The notes: generated by a model not told the origin, from the sequence alone. A DNA stretch of 64,000 nucleotides from Zoroaster sp. YZ-2022 (GCA_029582265.1 CM055835.1:7555500-7619499), one strand, 5' to 3'. Positions 46,335 to 60,000 are shown, counted from the first letter of the stretch. Program-made: numbers and translations.

Positions 46335-47604
46335 TTATTCGCAGGGCTGCCCTGCGAATTGTGTTACACGTACGGCTAATTCGCAGGGCAGTCTTTTATT
46401 TGAATATTGGGCAGTCCTGCTGTCAGCAATGCAGTATACAGTATTATTGTCCTTGCTATACTGGTCTAGAAAAGTTTTAAAACTTATAAAAGAATCAAAT
46501 TCTTTGCCCTCCATCATGCATGTTCATTATTAAACGTAGCTAAATTAAATGTAGTATCACAATTTTCAGTTAGCCTAACGTTAGTCTACACTGTTAGGCA
46601 GTTTCATGAAAATTTGAAGTTGCTTCAATTCTTTTAAATGTCATATCACTGGATAGAGCAAACAATTAGAAAGAAAATGAGGGGTCAATGGTCATGATAG
46701 GTTAACCCTGTGCAAAGTTACGATTTTTTGTGGATTTAAATATTTGGTCATTTTGGAGGCCAGTTTCATTTGAAAAGTTGTGACCGCATTTGCCTGCAAC
46801 GTATCCTTGTAGTACTAACAAAGTGTCTAAACTATATAGCATGTACCCCTTTTATAACAAAAAAATCTCATTGAATACCAAAATCCACCCGTGCGTGACA
46901 CCCCGATTAAGCGTGCGTGACACCCCGATTCACCGAGTCAAATCGCCGATAGAGGTGATTTTTTTTTTAATTTGCTGTCGGATCATTTTCCGCGAGTTGC
47001 ACTGTTTTTCCACCAACGTTACAGTTGGCACCACGATACGGTGTATCCTTTTTTCGTGGTTTCAAGTTTCGTGAAGACCATCCAATACCTCTAAATTGAT
47101 GATGAATTTCCGTCATGCACAATGATGAAAAACGGGTCGTAAACACGGCGATATTTCTAACGTCCGAGTTCGGATATTTTGCATTGAAACGAAGCAAAAT
47201 TTATGAATGAATCTAAGATGGCGTCTACAGATTAACGATTAATCCGCACAGCGACAACGCGAGCTGCGACGACATATAAACAGCTAGCCAGGGGGAACGT
47301 TTTCGCGAGAACCCGGATGTGAGTGAGTCGGTCACAATCGCGATGTCTAAAGTTAGCTTTTGAAGTGCGCCGCCAGCGGCGGCTTGCGTGAATCTGCCTA
47401 ACACTGTATCAACGTTAATGTTAGGCTAGGCTAGGCTAGGCCCTAGGGCCGGCTAGGGCCTACACATGGGTCTATTAAATTACGCATGCAGTGCGCATGC
47501 GCACGACTGAATCATCGAGTTTTACCGCGTTCACTGCTGTACTGCCCTAGCCCTGCGAATAATACCGGACTACATGGCAATTCGCAGGGCAGCCCTGCGA
47601 ATAA
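46335..47604. mobile_element. 1.27 kb element with perfect 27-base inverted ends, themselves near-palindromic
   Basis: The left end begins TTATTCGCAGGGCTGCCCTG and the right end is its exact inverse over 27 bases. A second ATTCGCAGGGC block sits just inside each end. No target duplication was found. The interior includes a CpG-rich, promoter-like stretch. Confidence 0.65.
47200..47510. promoter_or_regulatory. CpG-rich promoter-like stretch
   Basis: In an AT-rich window this segment has a YY1-type AAGATGGCG (47215-47223), TCGCGAGA (47303-47310) beside an ETS-type CCGGAT, and an NRF1-type TGCGCATGCGCA (47492-47503). These are hallmarks of TATA-less animal promoters. No gene starting here was identified; a minus-strand 76-residue frame begins at 47197. 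Confidence 0.4.
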
Positions 47605-47686
47605 TCACAACGAACGTAAAAACGTTAGTCTGGATATATTCATCATCATTACTAACATTAACGTTAATCTCATTCATAATCATAGT

Positions 47687-49696
47687 TAGGGCTGTGCGTT
47701 TAAGGATATTTTTGGAACCGGATACCCGAAATCAGGAAAGTTCGGATACCCGGATACCCGTTTTCATTCTTGTTGAAAACATGCCTCCTTTGGTGTACAA
47801 ATACATGTAAACGTTAACAAAATTTACCTTTATATTATAATACAGAGGATAGGCCTACCATATTTAATTCGATCTTTATTAAAGTAAAACATCTTGGTGA
47901 CAAAATATTGTATTTACGGAAAGTTATTTCTGAAATAAAACTGTAAAAATTGCTACAAAAGTGTCTTTAATAACCCAATTTACAAAAGAAAGCCTAATTG
48001 ATCACACGCGCTCACGCATGGCTGGTGCATCACGCAGCTACAGCGGCCTCACACGTGACTGTGTCAGGGAGTGACAACCATCATCAGAAGACAATAATCA
48101 CTGGTGCGTGCATGATCAGAGCGCATGCGTATAGCAAGTTGACTTTAATGTTCATGTCACATGTACAAAACACGTGTTGAATAATGTCATTGGTCAAAGG
48201 CGATGTGGGCGGAACTAACACATTGTGGGAAAATGATTCATGTGCTTGCGCCTTGCAGCGCCCCTGCCTTCTAAGTAAGGATATCCGTACGCCATGTTGG
48301 CTTTGGATCAGAGCGCATGCGTATAGCAAGTTGACTTTAATGTTCATGTCGTGTTGAATAATGTCATTGGTCAAAGTCGATGTGGGCGGAACTAATCCGT
48401 TGTGGGAAAACGATTCATGTGCTTGCGCCTTGCCACGCCCCTGCCTTCTAAATAAGAATATCCCATACGCTATGTTGGCTTTGGATAAGGACATGATTTT
48501 GCGTACTAAAATAATATTATTTTTTTTTTGGTATTATGAAACTAACAAACTGCAAAAAATTAATGAATCTAAAATCAGAGCTTGAATATTAATATGTTTC
48601 TATCACAATGAACTTTAGTTAAATGACAATAAACCTGTCAATAAACCTTGTTTCTTGAAAGAATGAATTTTACCAATTTGGGCCCCTTTTTCTCAAAATG
48701 GGACCAAACTTGACTATTCCCTGTTGAACGTGGCATCGTGTTGATCGGTCAGTCAAGAAATGAGTCTAAAATTTAGGATGTGCACTCATCAAAAAATAAC
48801 TTAACAAAACGTATCGGTGTAAGTTTTGTCTACTTTTTAATTAGTATTCAGCCAATTTGTCCCCTCCATCAATGTTTGATGATCCATAATTCGCAGCTCA
48901 TCATAAGCAACCGCATTTCGTCCCTCATAAACGTTTTTTCAACTGATAGGAGATTGTAAAAATATGCTGCCCAATTGAAAGGATCAAACCCACAACCAAT
49001 AATACCTTTCCGACTGATTATGGATCCTACTGTTGGTTTCAAAGACAATGACCGACTTAACACCTCCCTTTTTATGTCTTTCTTTTGAAACAAATTGTCA
49101 CCTTGTCAGCAAATGTAATACACAAGAGAGCTCGGTATCGGCGGGTAAATAAATGTAAATGTTGGTGATATGCTGAGGGATGGTCAGTGGCACATCAAAA
49201 TAATTACACAACAAAACCAATTTCAACACTACTTTTTTTATTAGGACAACAATTAATGTGGAAGTCCCCTATAATAAAATCCCCTCTCTTAACACATCAT
49301 GGTGCACACTCCAGCACAAACATAAAGCAGCAGTTATTGTCCCACTAATCCAATTACTGTGAACAATAGGCAAACATTACATCCTGAGCAGCTAGTTTGA
49401 TACTTGTTTGTAGCATGCCTCAGCCAGGCTATTTGAGTCTTAATGATTGGATACAATGTATCAGTCGGACAAAAGTGTATGGAAAATGTCCATAAAATAC
49501 TACAAAGGCATTATCTTGAATAAAATTGCTCCTAAAAGTGTAAACATTACATTGTTCAATAGTCAAAGATTTCTGTTCACACCGCTGAAATGTTAAGTCC
49601 CAATTTTAAAAAGTCGTTTACGGGTACTCGGAACCGAAAAACGGAACCGGGTAATGACAGTTTCGGTCGGATACCCGGATACCCGGCATAGCCCTA
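47687..49696. mobile_element. 2.0 kb hAT-like element, TAGGGCTGTGCG ends
   Basis: The flanks ATCATAGT and GTCATAGT agree at 7 of 8. The end regions match the 387-base family member at 38695 (shared ggatatttttggaaccgga, and ctgttcacaccgc-like 3' part), but the interior is new, including a duplicated ~190-base module at 48114-48484. No transposase recognised. Confidence 0.8.
48114..48484. promoter_or_regulatory. Tandem ~190-base module with NRF1-like, CCAAT and GC-box motifs
   Basis: Copies at 48114-48305 and 48306-48484. Each has GCGCATGCG, then CATTGGTC, then GTGGGCGG in the same order and spacing. Regulatory function is inferred from motifs only. Confidence 0.45.
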
Positions 49697-49699
49697 GTC

Positions 49700-51080
49700 A
49701 TAGTCATAGCGTTGATTAAATTTTGTTAGATATAGTATTGTCCATGTACGTAATTCGCTGCACTCGTGAAATGACGCACTTACCTTTGGCTTAGCATTTC
49801 TCAGAAAACTTACAAAACTATGGCGTGTTAATGGTTGCATAATCTTATCTAAGTCATACTTGTTACAAAATTAAAAAATCACAGTGAAATTATATGATTT
49901 ACTGAAAAGTTAGTGCTTGTGAAAGTGGAAAAAGTTGTTTAACCACTGATTTTACTATGATACAAATACTACTAGTAAGGGATTTACATGACCTCAATTT
50001 TTTTTTCCACGAACATCTGTGATTTTATTGTTCTCTGCCGTCAATGAGCTATTGTCTGTGGAAACCAAAAGATATGAATGCTTTGCATTTGCAATGATTT
50101 TTTAAAGAAATACTGATCCCCAAAATGGACACATTCCTTATATAAGAAGCGAACGAAGACTACTTAATTCGTTGGTGTTTATTTCGTCGGCAGTGGAAAG
50201 TTATTGAGAAAATGAAACATTAATATCATGGTTATGAAAATAAAACTTTTATTTGACAAAATGTTAACATAATTTTTACAGATTTCAAAGTTTTAAAGTA
50301 CTTTTTGCAAAAATTTTAACCACCTTCCATTTTATTGGTCTTTCAAGAATATTGATTAAAAGTTTTGAGAGCTCCAAATTATACCATTTTATTTTAAAAA
50401 TCTATAACAATATTTTTATTTTCAAAATTAAAAACAATTTTACAACCATCTGGATTAAGATGAAACATGATTCAACTGTTTTTCTTCTTGGGTACATTTT
50501 CTGTGCCCCCATCAACTTTAACAGTTTGGGGGTGAGTCATTATACCAACATCAATTTTTTTGACGACCACAATTCTGTGCGTCTCAAAAAACGGCGCTCA
50601 AGATGTCCACGCATATGATCATGCATTGAAATTCAGCATTTTACAAGAGAATCCTTCACTGAAACAAACTGAAACACCAAACTGCTAATTTCATTTGTAA
50701 GTTACCGTCCAGTTGATTATATAACCTTAGGTGCGTCATTTAGTGTAAATTGAGGATATACCGGTAAGAAATATTTTCTGCTGACTAACAGAAAAGATTG
50801 GCTAGACAGGTTATATTTCACAGGTTAACAAGATAAGTCTGTGACTGACTGAGTCTAGTCGCATGAGCGTTCATGGTGGATTTTTTTTTGGTTACGCATC
50901 TCACATTTACTAGCAATAACTGCCGGCAAGTTAACGTGCCCTTTTCCATGCTTAACGGTCGCAAGAAATTGGTTTCTTAGTGGCTCTGTGAAATCGGGCC
51001 CAATATGGTTTTCTGACCGCTTTACGACAAACACTGTTTCAACATTTGGTCATTATGTGGTTTTTGTTCAGTTTTCGTGT
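49700..51080. other. No gene recognised
   Basis: AT-rich. The 88-residue + frame at 50352 shows no family resemblance. Confidence 0.45.
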
Positions 51081-51085
51081 AAAAG

Positions 51086-51275
51086 GGACAATCATCACGA
51101 TCAGAGCAGACTTTCAACAGGGCATGGAATCGGTGTCCTACTTTGTAATTTAAGATGAACAGTGACTGAAGGTTACTGGCTCATTTATGTGGGGTATTAT
51201 TTGCATTCGACCGAATCTAAAACTAACAGATACATGTAGCACTACAATTCCATGCCCTGTTGATCGTGACGCATT
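51086..51275. repeat. Dispersed repeat with GGCATGGAAT core, copy 2 (inverted)
   Basis: aaagggacaatcatcacgat and cagggcatggaatcggtg are the inverse of 4590-4734. A second inverted piece (ccatgccctgttgatcgtga) ends the block. Confidence 0.55.
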
Positions 51276-51284
51276 TTTTTTTTT

Positions 51285-51629
51285 TTGCTTACACATAACC
51301 TGAATCCTCCAAAATCCTTCAGTAGTAAAGCAAGCACATGACATGTATGCACACATGTGTTTCTAATCTGTGATACATCTACATGGCCAGGGACCCTCCC
51401 TGCATGCATGGAGCAATAAACAGTGTCCACTGACCCAAGCACTGACCTTGCAATCACTACAACAAACATGGATGTACATGTACATGTACCATGGAAAGGC
51501 AAGTATGCCTAATAACCTCAATCCTCCAAAATCCTTCACTTCAGCAAAGAGCATGTAGCATGTAACCTCAATCCTTCAAAATCCTTCACTTTAGCAAAGA
51601 GGATTTTGGAGGATTTGGGAAGGTTAGGG
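51285..51629. mobile_element. CCCTAAC-family element, left-truncated copy
   Basis: About 95% identical by eye to 61594-61933 (tgcttacacataacctgaat to gggaaggttaggg). Its right TTAA (51630-51633) is shared with the next MITE. Confidence 0.75.
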
Positions 51630-51633
51630 TTAA

Positions 51634-51876
51634 CCAGTTTGCGTCGGGAATAAAAAAGTTTTTCTGGGCCCCTGTGCGGGTTTCTTTTTCCCACACACAC
51701 GTTAATGGAAGCTTCCACAGCGCATGGCCAAGTCTTCCGAGCATGTCACTGTACACGCGTGGCTCAACCGAGCATGCATACAAATATATCGGAGTTTCCT
51801 ATGGCGTGTTTAGACGCTCTCCGATCCGTGGTGCAAAAAAAAATTGCGTGTATACACGGCCTCCGACGCGAACTGG
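51634..51876. mobile_element. 243-base TTAA MITE, CCAGTTTGCG ends, intact copy
   Basis: TTAA at 51630-51633 and 51877-51880. The ends CCAGTTTGCGTCGG and CCGACGCGAACTGG define the family seen with a SINE insert at 4739. Confidence 0.85.
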
Positions 51877-51884
51877 TTAAAGTC

Positions 51885-53390
51885 CATAGAAAGTGCCTTG
51901 ATTTTTTGACTCAAAATTGTTCAGTATGTATTTAGTTATTTATATGCTATTCCAAAAAACATTAAAACAAATCAGAAATTGCTGAAAAAAAAATCATGAT
52001 TTTCATCCAAAATTCCAGCAGTTGAAATCCACGACGTCTGTTGGACATTTGCGGCTCGTGGCGGCAGCAAACATTTTTTCTGTTTTTATGACGTACTTTT
52101 ACGGGAGCTCAAAAGGAGCCGTCTTAACAACGGTCTGGCTGCCGCCGCGTTGTCCGTGGCTGTACATGTACATGTGTGTATGGGATTCCCCTTGACGTGC
52201 AACTCATGTACATGTATGTGTGCATCCGTGTACGATGTTTCCAGTGCAGTGTGGACATACGTATACGTATGTGGGGCCGGGCCATTGTCAAACTATTAGT
52301 CTGGTTGACAGCACCGGCAAGATCACCAAAGGATTATTTTTTATCGGCACAAAACAAGAACAATTTGGACACATTTTGGAGTGAGATTAACTTTCCTGAT
52401 AACAAAATTCAACGAATCAAACACTGGACATTCAAAACTTTGTTTGCTCTTAGAATATTTGTTCATAAAAAGCAAGAAAAATAGGCTACCATTATGTGCG
52501 CTTATGCCGGACTCGAGAACTTCCTTCAGCTTCATCATTTTCGCCTGGATTTCGTCCATTCTGGGCTTAATTGATACGATTCTATGTCACTTATATCACA
52601 AACTTTGGCATCAGTATAATCTCCATCAAATGATGATGATGAACAACACAAATGGTCAGTACTACTTTTGGAAACTTATTAAAAAACACTTTCTGAAGTC
52701 GTAGTTGGTAAACTTATTTTTGCAGCTGTACGTGATGTAATATGCTTTGTGTACAAAACGTACTGCAGTAAACAGTTGTAGCGTTTGCCATCCCGTAAAT
52801 GTACGTCATCAAAATAGGCTCAGTGAAAGTGTCCCCGACGGCTTTTGTTTTGGGCCTGTCGGTTCGCAGTAGTGGCGAAGTACATTTTCATAGGTTTTTT
52901 GAAGGGTTAAATAAAAGTAATGAAAGTCTTATTTTTGGTGATTCCTACTTAGAATTACTTACTTTTTAAAATAGGGTTGAAAATATTGACCATTTTGTAT
53001 GGTCTTTAATATACAATGACTAAAATGTTTCTGATGCAAGGGAAAGAGTGTAGTAACATACATACATACATCACTTTTGCAAGCTGTGCACAGTCTTGTC
53101 ATTGGGTCATCTGATATGACCCAATGGGACAACACCTTATAGATACAGTAACTGCAGCTACATGTACTCATGCGTATGTCTTTTAATTACATTATTACAC
53201 AAGTTTATAGACAACAAAATGGCCAACATCCTACAGAATGTGTGAATATTCATTGAATAAATTCTCTTCCAAACCTCACTGAAATACATTTCTTCTTTCA
53301 TTGTCTTTAGTTTGTCCTTGATCATATTTTATAGGAAATTGATCTGTAAATTGCATACATACATACATGAGATTCACTTTATCCCTACCC
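51885..53390. other. Upstream region of golgin-97, possible first exon not resolved
   Basis: The golgin start exon is preceded by a splice acceptor, so a noncoding first exon and promoter should lie upstream. Moderately CpG-rich patches at 52030-52160 and 52790-52880 (with an ACGTCA element near 52803) are the nearest candidates. No donor could be chosen. Confidence 0.3.
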
Positions 53391-53394
53391 TCCT

Positions 53395-53635
53395 ACCTGT
53401 ATTCCCATTTCTCCTGCCCTAGTATACAGCCACTATCCCTACCCATAACTCACGGTTTGCCGACAAACTTTATTCTGGACCAACCCTTGCTCTAGTTTTG
53501 TATTAGCTGACCTACCATTCAAAACCATTTGGGGGAATCAACACTGTACACAGTTATTTCACCATTCAAAACCACAAAAGCGAATGGTTTCAAATGGTGG
53601 ATCAACTTGAATGAAAAAGGTACCAGAAGTAGGAG
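53395..53635. mobile_element. CCCTCCTA-type MITE upstream of golgin-97
   Basis: The ends CCCTCCTACCT and AGTAGGAGGG have TTAA on the right side only. The interior contains ccattcaaaaccattt and its inverse aaatggtttgaatgg-like pair. Confidence 0.55.
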
Positions 53636-53817
53636 GGTTAATTTGATAATGTGTGGCGATAACCAGTGTTGTACCTTCCCTTCAATACCCATCTTATAAA
53701 GTCTTTCCCTTATTCTTTGTCCACTGTGATAGATTTTGCACTATATATGTACATGTAAGACTCTGATATTTATAAATTAGTTATTGTATGTTTAACTTCA
53801 AGGTTTTTGTTTCCTAG

Positions 53818-54046
53818 GTGACATAAAATCATCATGTTTGCGAAGCTGAAAAAGAAGATAGTTGAGGAAGAGGGTGTTGGTGAAGGGGATCTTACTAAGA
53901 AGTATGTTGGGGGACCTACATTATCCCAACATACATCAAATAGCTCCCCAATATCTAGAGGTCATAGAGGCTCTACAGCTAGTCTATCTTCTCATGGTAG
54001 CTCATCTAGCTTGAGTGCTCAAAGTCATGCAGGAGACAGTAAAAAG
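53818..54046 (+). CDS. GOLGA1: golgin-97 coding exon 1 (start codon, Ser-rich N-terminus)
   Basis: The acceptor ttcctag ends at 53817, a 16-base 5' UTR follows, and the ATG is at 53834. The reading frame gives 71 residues ending in GDSKK, and the donor is aag|gtaagt (phase 0). The conserved MFAKLKKKI start fixes the initiation codon. A MITE begins only 27 bases past the donor. Confidence 0.88.
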
Positions 54047-57000
54047 GTAAGTTCAGGAGTCAGTTGCATAGAGGGGTCATTCCATGTCAGATCACCTGAT
54101 GGGTTAAACCCTACCCTCTTTAAATTGGTTCATATTTGGTGTATGGGGTAATTTGGGTTCAAAAAGCTGAAATGTCAAATTTGAGCCCCATTGGACCAAC
54201 GGTTTTCGAGCTACGGCTGGCCATTTTTGGCAATTTTGGCTAAAATAGGCATGACCGCCCATTTTCCATTTTCAAATGACCACATCTCCCTAACTGGTGG
54301 GCCAAATTTGTTGATATTGGTGTCTTTGGAAAGGTAATATAAGGAATCCAAATTTGACATTATTTGTCATGTAGGAGCAATTTAAAGTTTGATGACCTTT
54401 TGACCTTTACTTTGACTTTAATTTAACCTTGTGGGATCACGTGACCTTAAAATTATACCCCAACATGAAAATTATACCCCAACATGTTTTCTACAAAATA
54501 TCAAAAAATTGGAGGTATAATATTTTTGGTTTGCTTTCCAGCTTTTCTCAAAGTTTGAAGGGGGTAGGGTTTAAATTTCCATTTTTGGGGGGGTGATTTG
54601 ACATGGAATGACCAGAGCTGCTAATCAGAGAATTTTGCTAAGCATTATTGAAAAGATAACCAGCCAAAGTGTTCAAATTTGTATGAATGTTTGGCTGGTA
54701 ATAAAAAAAAACAGACTTAGCAATTTGTTTTCTTGTCATTTGTTTTTCTTTCTGCTACATTGTAAGTATCTCTATGAAATTAGCCCTTTGCATAATTTAG
54801 TAATCTTTGTGTTGAGGCTGTGTTGGATATTCAGGTACCCGAATACCCAACCAAAACTTTCATTATCCGGTTCCAATTACCCATAAATGACTTTTTAAAA
54901 TTCAGACTGAACAGCCACACAAAGGGAAGTCACTAATTTTTTGTTAACAAAATGAAGAAAACTTGGATAAAGTAACAGCCTTTTACAGACTTGCCGGCTT
55001 TTGTTTGATGTATCACAGTTCATGTAGGTAATAGACTTCTGGATGAATGAATAAAAAAAAAAAAAAAAAAAAACTCGCTCTGCGCAAGTCGGACAAATCT
55101 GCCACAGGTGCTTTACCTACCACTTCAAAAGTTCACACATACTGTGCATACATTTGCACAAATTAACCCTCCTATGCCCAGGCTGAAATTTAGCCCAGTC
55201 AGCACGGCACCCATAGACAGTCACTTGAGTATTTTTGGTTGCATTGCCAATTGGTAGGTCAAACCACAGAGTCACACAGAGCTGTGTATGTACTGTCAAG
55301 TGGTTTTGGTTTGACCTTTCCTAGCCACATGTACGTCCTTGCATTTATTTGAGTGCACTGCACAAAGTCAATGGGTTGGGAGTTACATACAAATTTTGAG
55401 TGTCTTTGATTGGTTTTGGTTTGACCTCCTATCACAGCCACATTTGAGTGCACTGCACAAAGTCAATGGGTTAAGAGAGACATACAAATTTTGAGTGTCT
55501 TTGATTGTTAAACCTATACAAGGGTTAAAGCAGTATGTTTAGTGTGTACATCTAGGCACTTTGTTGACAGATATAAAAATCATACAATATTATTGGAGCT
55601 TGTTGCACTGGAGCCAATCTTTGCAAAATCCTTGCACTAAACTTTCATGCCAAGTTGATTTTTGTTTCTATCATAGGGAACAGATGCAACAGTGGAAACT
55701 TTGCAAATGGAGTTGTCCCAACGTAATGATCAAGTAAGGCGTCTTGAAAATAAACTAGATGAATATTCTGCAATGCTTAAGGAGACAGTGAAGGCTAAGG
55801 AAAAACTGGAGTCAACAATGGAGAAACAACAAGAGTGTAAGTCATTTGTAATTCTTTGAAATTCTAATCTGGAGGGGGGGTGATGGACAAAAACTTGTAA
55901 TTGGTGGTGGTGGTGGGGGGGGGGGGGGCAAGCTTTTCCACAATAAGATTGTTCATTTCAGAGACTTGGGGTCCGGAGTGTAGGATCAGGGAGTTTCTTT
56001 ACTATAAATGCTTTCAGTGTTTATTTTGAGCAAATTATTACACTGTTGATCATCAGGTTTGCTAAATTTGAAAGATCCAATGCATGTTTTGTATCTTTAA
56101 AATGCAGGAAGTTTTGTCTGTGTTGGAATCAACACATTATGTCTTCAATTTTAATATTTGAAATGGATTCAGGTGACATGTGTGATGTGATCTGGGAAAA
56201 CCCTTCACATGGTGAAATTTGTCATTTTTGTGTTATATACATCAAATTAACGAGGACACTGTTGTTTTCAAAACTGTTTTATTCATGATTCTAGGTTGTC
56301 TATAACTTGAGTTATGCTCTCGGGAAGTTATAGCCATCGCTGTCCTTAAAAAACAATGGCGGAAATGAAAAACAAAAGACGGCTTTTTAATTATCTGTCA
56401 TCATAAAACTACATAAAACGATGGAATTTTTAATATTTCAAGAATGATCATTTTGATATTAACAATTAAAATGGTAACAAAAACTCAAATTGGGGGACTA
56501 TTTTGCCATTATCTTCAAAACAAGTTCACTGACATCCGACGGGTTTTTCCCAGATCGCATCACATATATGTACATGTTCATAAGCATCATTGCATGTGAT
56601 GTCAAGCTTCCTAATCCTTACGATAATTATACAATTTATATTTGTGCAAATTTTATTTCCATTTAATTTCATTTACACTTATTTCCCTTCCAAGTTACAT
56701 TTTCAATATTTAGTACTGAAAACCCTTCTGTAACTGCAAGGGTCAAAATTTCTATGTATGCCAATGTATATCTAGTGAACTTTAAAGTCAAATTCTGTCA
56801 AACCTGTGTTGTACATTTACAGGTCAAAATGAGTTGACCGTTTTTGACTGGTAGAAGCATTATCTTGTATTGTTGAGGGTGGTCAAAATGCCCGTCAAAA
56901 CCAGTCTAAAATACCCCTGTGTGCACATTTGGTTCAACAATCAAAACAGTCAATTGACTGATTTTGACCACTGTAGCTACTTGTCACAGAAGTTCAGCTA

Positions 57001-60000
57001 CAGTAGCAGGGTTTATTGTTATTGTAAAGTTACGTTAGTGAGAACTCAGTAAGTGGTTACATGGAAAAGATGGTGAAACGGAGGCATATCGTTTGTACAT
57101 GCCTTCACTAATACAAGACTTTTACAAGATTTCTGTATTTTTCTTGACACAGCCAATATAAAACGTATTCAAGAATTAAATGAAGAGTATCAGTTGAGAC
57201 GATCCAAGATGGCAGACAAGCTAGCCCTAGCTGTAAAGAAGAAAGAAGATGAAATGAATATACAGATACAGACACTGGAGAAAGTAAGTTTGACATTTAC
57301 TAATATTTTAAAAGGATATATTTTAAAAGGATATATTTTACATACAACTGTGATCATTTGTGTTTGAGATTACAAGTATAGTGGTAGGATGGTAGCATTG
57401 TAAAGAGACAACATTCAGGTGAATCAAGTCATTATATTAGTACTTCCAATCAATTTCTGACGAAATGTCTACACATGTATGTTACGAAAATTTTGTTCAG
57501 AAGAAGATACCATTGTAATCACTAAAATACTCAGAAAGTTGTCTTACTTTTTGGTAAGCACACTCCTCAAGGGACCTGTGTTGTAAACAGACAAAGCATT
57601 GTGACAAAGTACTTCATTTTAATATTAATGTGTCATGCATCCCTTGAATGTCACTGTTTTGTAGCCATTAATGTGGAGTTGATCCATTGGTTACCAATTG
57701 CTCTTCATTTGTTATTGGTCATATGTCTCAATATTACTGTAGAAATAAAGTATATCTGTGACGGTAAGAACAGATACAAGAAAGGTCCTTAATCGGTACT
57801 TTTGATGACTGAACTCATTAATCACAGTGTTCTGTACTCAAGGATGATACTTTTACACATCTTCCTTTTCAATGTGGTATTTTTCACATTTCAGGAGAGG
57901 TCAGATCTTCAGGACCAACTACAGAGATTGTCTATGGATAAGTTCAAGAAGCAAGAAGATAGTGAGGAACTACAGGGCTTCCAGGTACAGGAATTAGCAA
58001 AAGTCAAGCATATGGTGAGTCATACATGTATGTAGAGAATGTCACATAGGTTGCTATGACAGTGTCCTTCGTTGCCTATATGACAGAGTCCTTCGTTTCC
58101 TGTATGACAGGGTTCTTCGTTGCCTATATGACAAGGTCCTTCGTTGCCTATATATGACAGGGTCCTTCGTTGCCTATATTGCCTTCATCACCTGTGGACA
58201 CAACCCTTAGGTCTTTATCGTGCGGTTAAGACAAAGTGTCAAACTGTTATTCACATTTAAATAAGTGACTGAAAATATTACCCCACCTGATAACGTCATA
58301 TAACCATTGCTGCTGCATAAATGAGCCAGTAATTTTCAGTCACTGTGTTCATCTTGCACTAGGACACCGATTCCATGCCCTGTTGAAAGTCTGCTCTGAT
58401 CGTGACGATACTGTCCCTTTAACATTTGCTGTATCATTAATCTCCCTAACCATTGCAATATCAATGTTTCATTATCAGTTTGTAGTTTTATTATTTTTTT
58501 ATTACATGTCTTTAATCCATGTAACTTTAATATCATCTTGGAAGTACATATGACATAAAACACAATAAAGGGGGCCACTTTCCTACTGTCACGTTAGCAG
58601 TTTTTCTAATGGTTGTAATTTTTTTTTTAAATATCTGAAACCACCCAAAAAGAATTTCAACATTTGAATAGACATGCATGCTTATCCTAAAGATAATTTG
58701 AGTTGATTATTACTAAAATTTCCATCAACAAAAGTAAGGTAACTTTTTCCATCCAATTTTTATGGAAATTTGAGGGTAAAAAAATAAAAATAAAAAAATA
58801 GAATAAATCAACTCAAATTAGTTCTAGTATAAGCCTGCATGTCCATTCACATGTTGAAACACTTTTTGGTCGGTTTCAGGTACTTAAAAATAAATAACAA
58901 CCATTGGAAAAACTGCTAACGTGACGGATGCAAAGTGGCCCCCTTTATTGTGTTTTATGTCATATCATATTCATTGTATATATTACTTATTTGATTAAAC
59001 TCAGTTTGTGAATAGTCAAGAGGAATTACACCAATGTAAAGCAGATCTTGAACATCTTAAAGAGAAGCTTGCAGAGAGTTTGGAACAATCACAGAATATG
59101 TCAACAGAACTTATTAATACCAGAGATAAGCTGACTAAAGTCAGAAACACAAGGTTGGTATAGCTGTCAAATGTTGATAAATCTATTCTAAGAGTTGGAT
59201 CAAGTATGGCCAATGGTTTGCCTTGATCCAGGGGAAATGGTCAGAATTCACATTATCATTCCCATGAAGTAAGATTAGGTTTTAAAATGGAACGCCATAT
59301 TGCACCACCCAATAATTAAAAAATAACATTTCAAATTAGAGCATACTGACAGAAACGTTGAGTTGAAACCATTGGTTCTTTTCAGAACTATTTACTTGTC
59401 AAAAGAGAATTTTCTACATGGTGTTACTGCAAACAGTCTTTACTGATCATACATTGAGAATGTTTTCAAAATTGTACAAACTCACGGGAATAAATAAATT
59501 GATAAGAATAAACAAAAATATCATTTTTGCTAAAAGACCACAAACATCAGTTTGTAGTACAGGCGATGATATACACCATTAGTGTTATGAGGTGACATCC
59601 TTTATTGATTATGTAATACTGCAGAGATGAGTTGATTAAACAGAAAACACATGCAGAAGATTATAGCACACAACAGGAACGACAGAAAACATCATTAGAT
59701 GATAGAATACAAAGCTTAACAATGGACAGTCAGGAGGTGTGTATAAATATTATTATATTCCTGGTTCTTTACAAGGGCATCATGGCCGAGTGGTTTAGTA
59801 CATTTGTCTCGTGTTCTGTTGGCTGAGTCATCAGAATGTAGGTTTGTATCCTGGCTGCGACCTTAGTATTTGTCTCCTTGAGCAAGACACTTTACTGTAC
59901 GTTGCTTCTCTTTACCTAGGAGTATAAATGGATACCTGTCAGGGTACTACCGTTATAGTTGTATATTCTCCAGGGAGCTGAGAATGTTTACAGGAATTGG

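Noticed and set aside
48084..48494. 136-residue minus-strand ORF with internal duplication
   Set aside because: Its repeat structure comes from the tandem promoter-like module, and no protein family was recognised.
55053..55073. A21 run as a processed-pseudogene tail
   Set aside because: The sequence before it shows no coding resemblance or defined retrocopy start.
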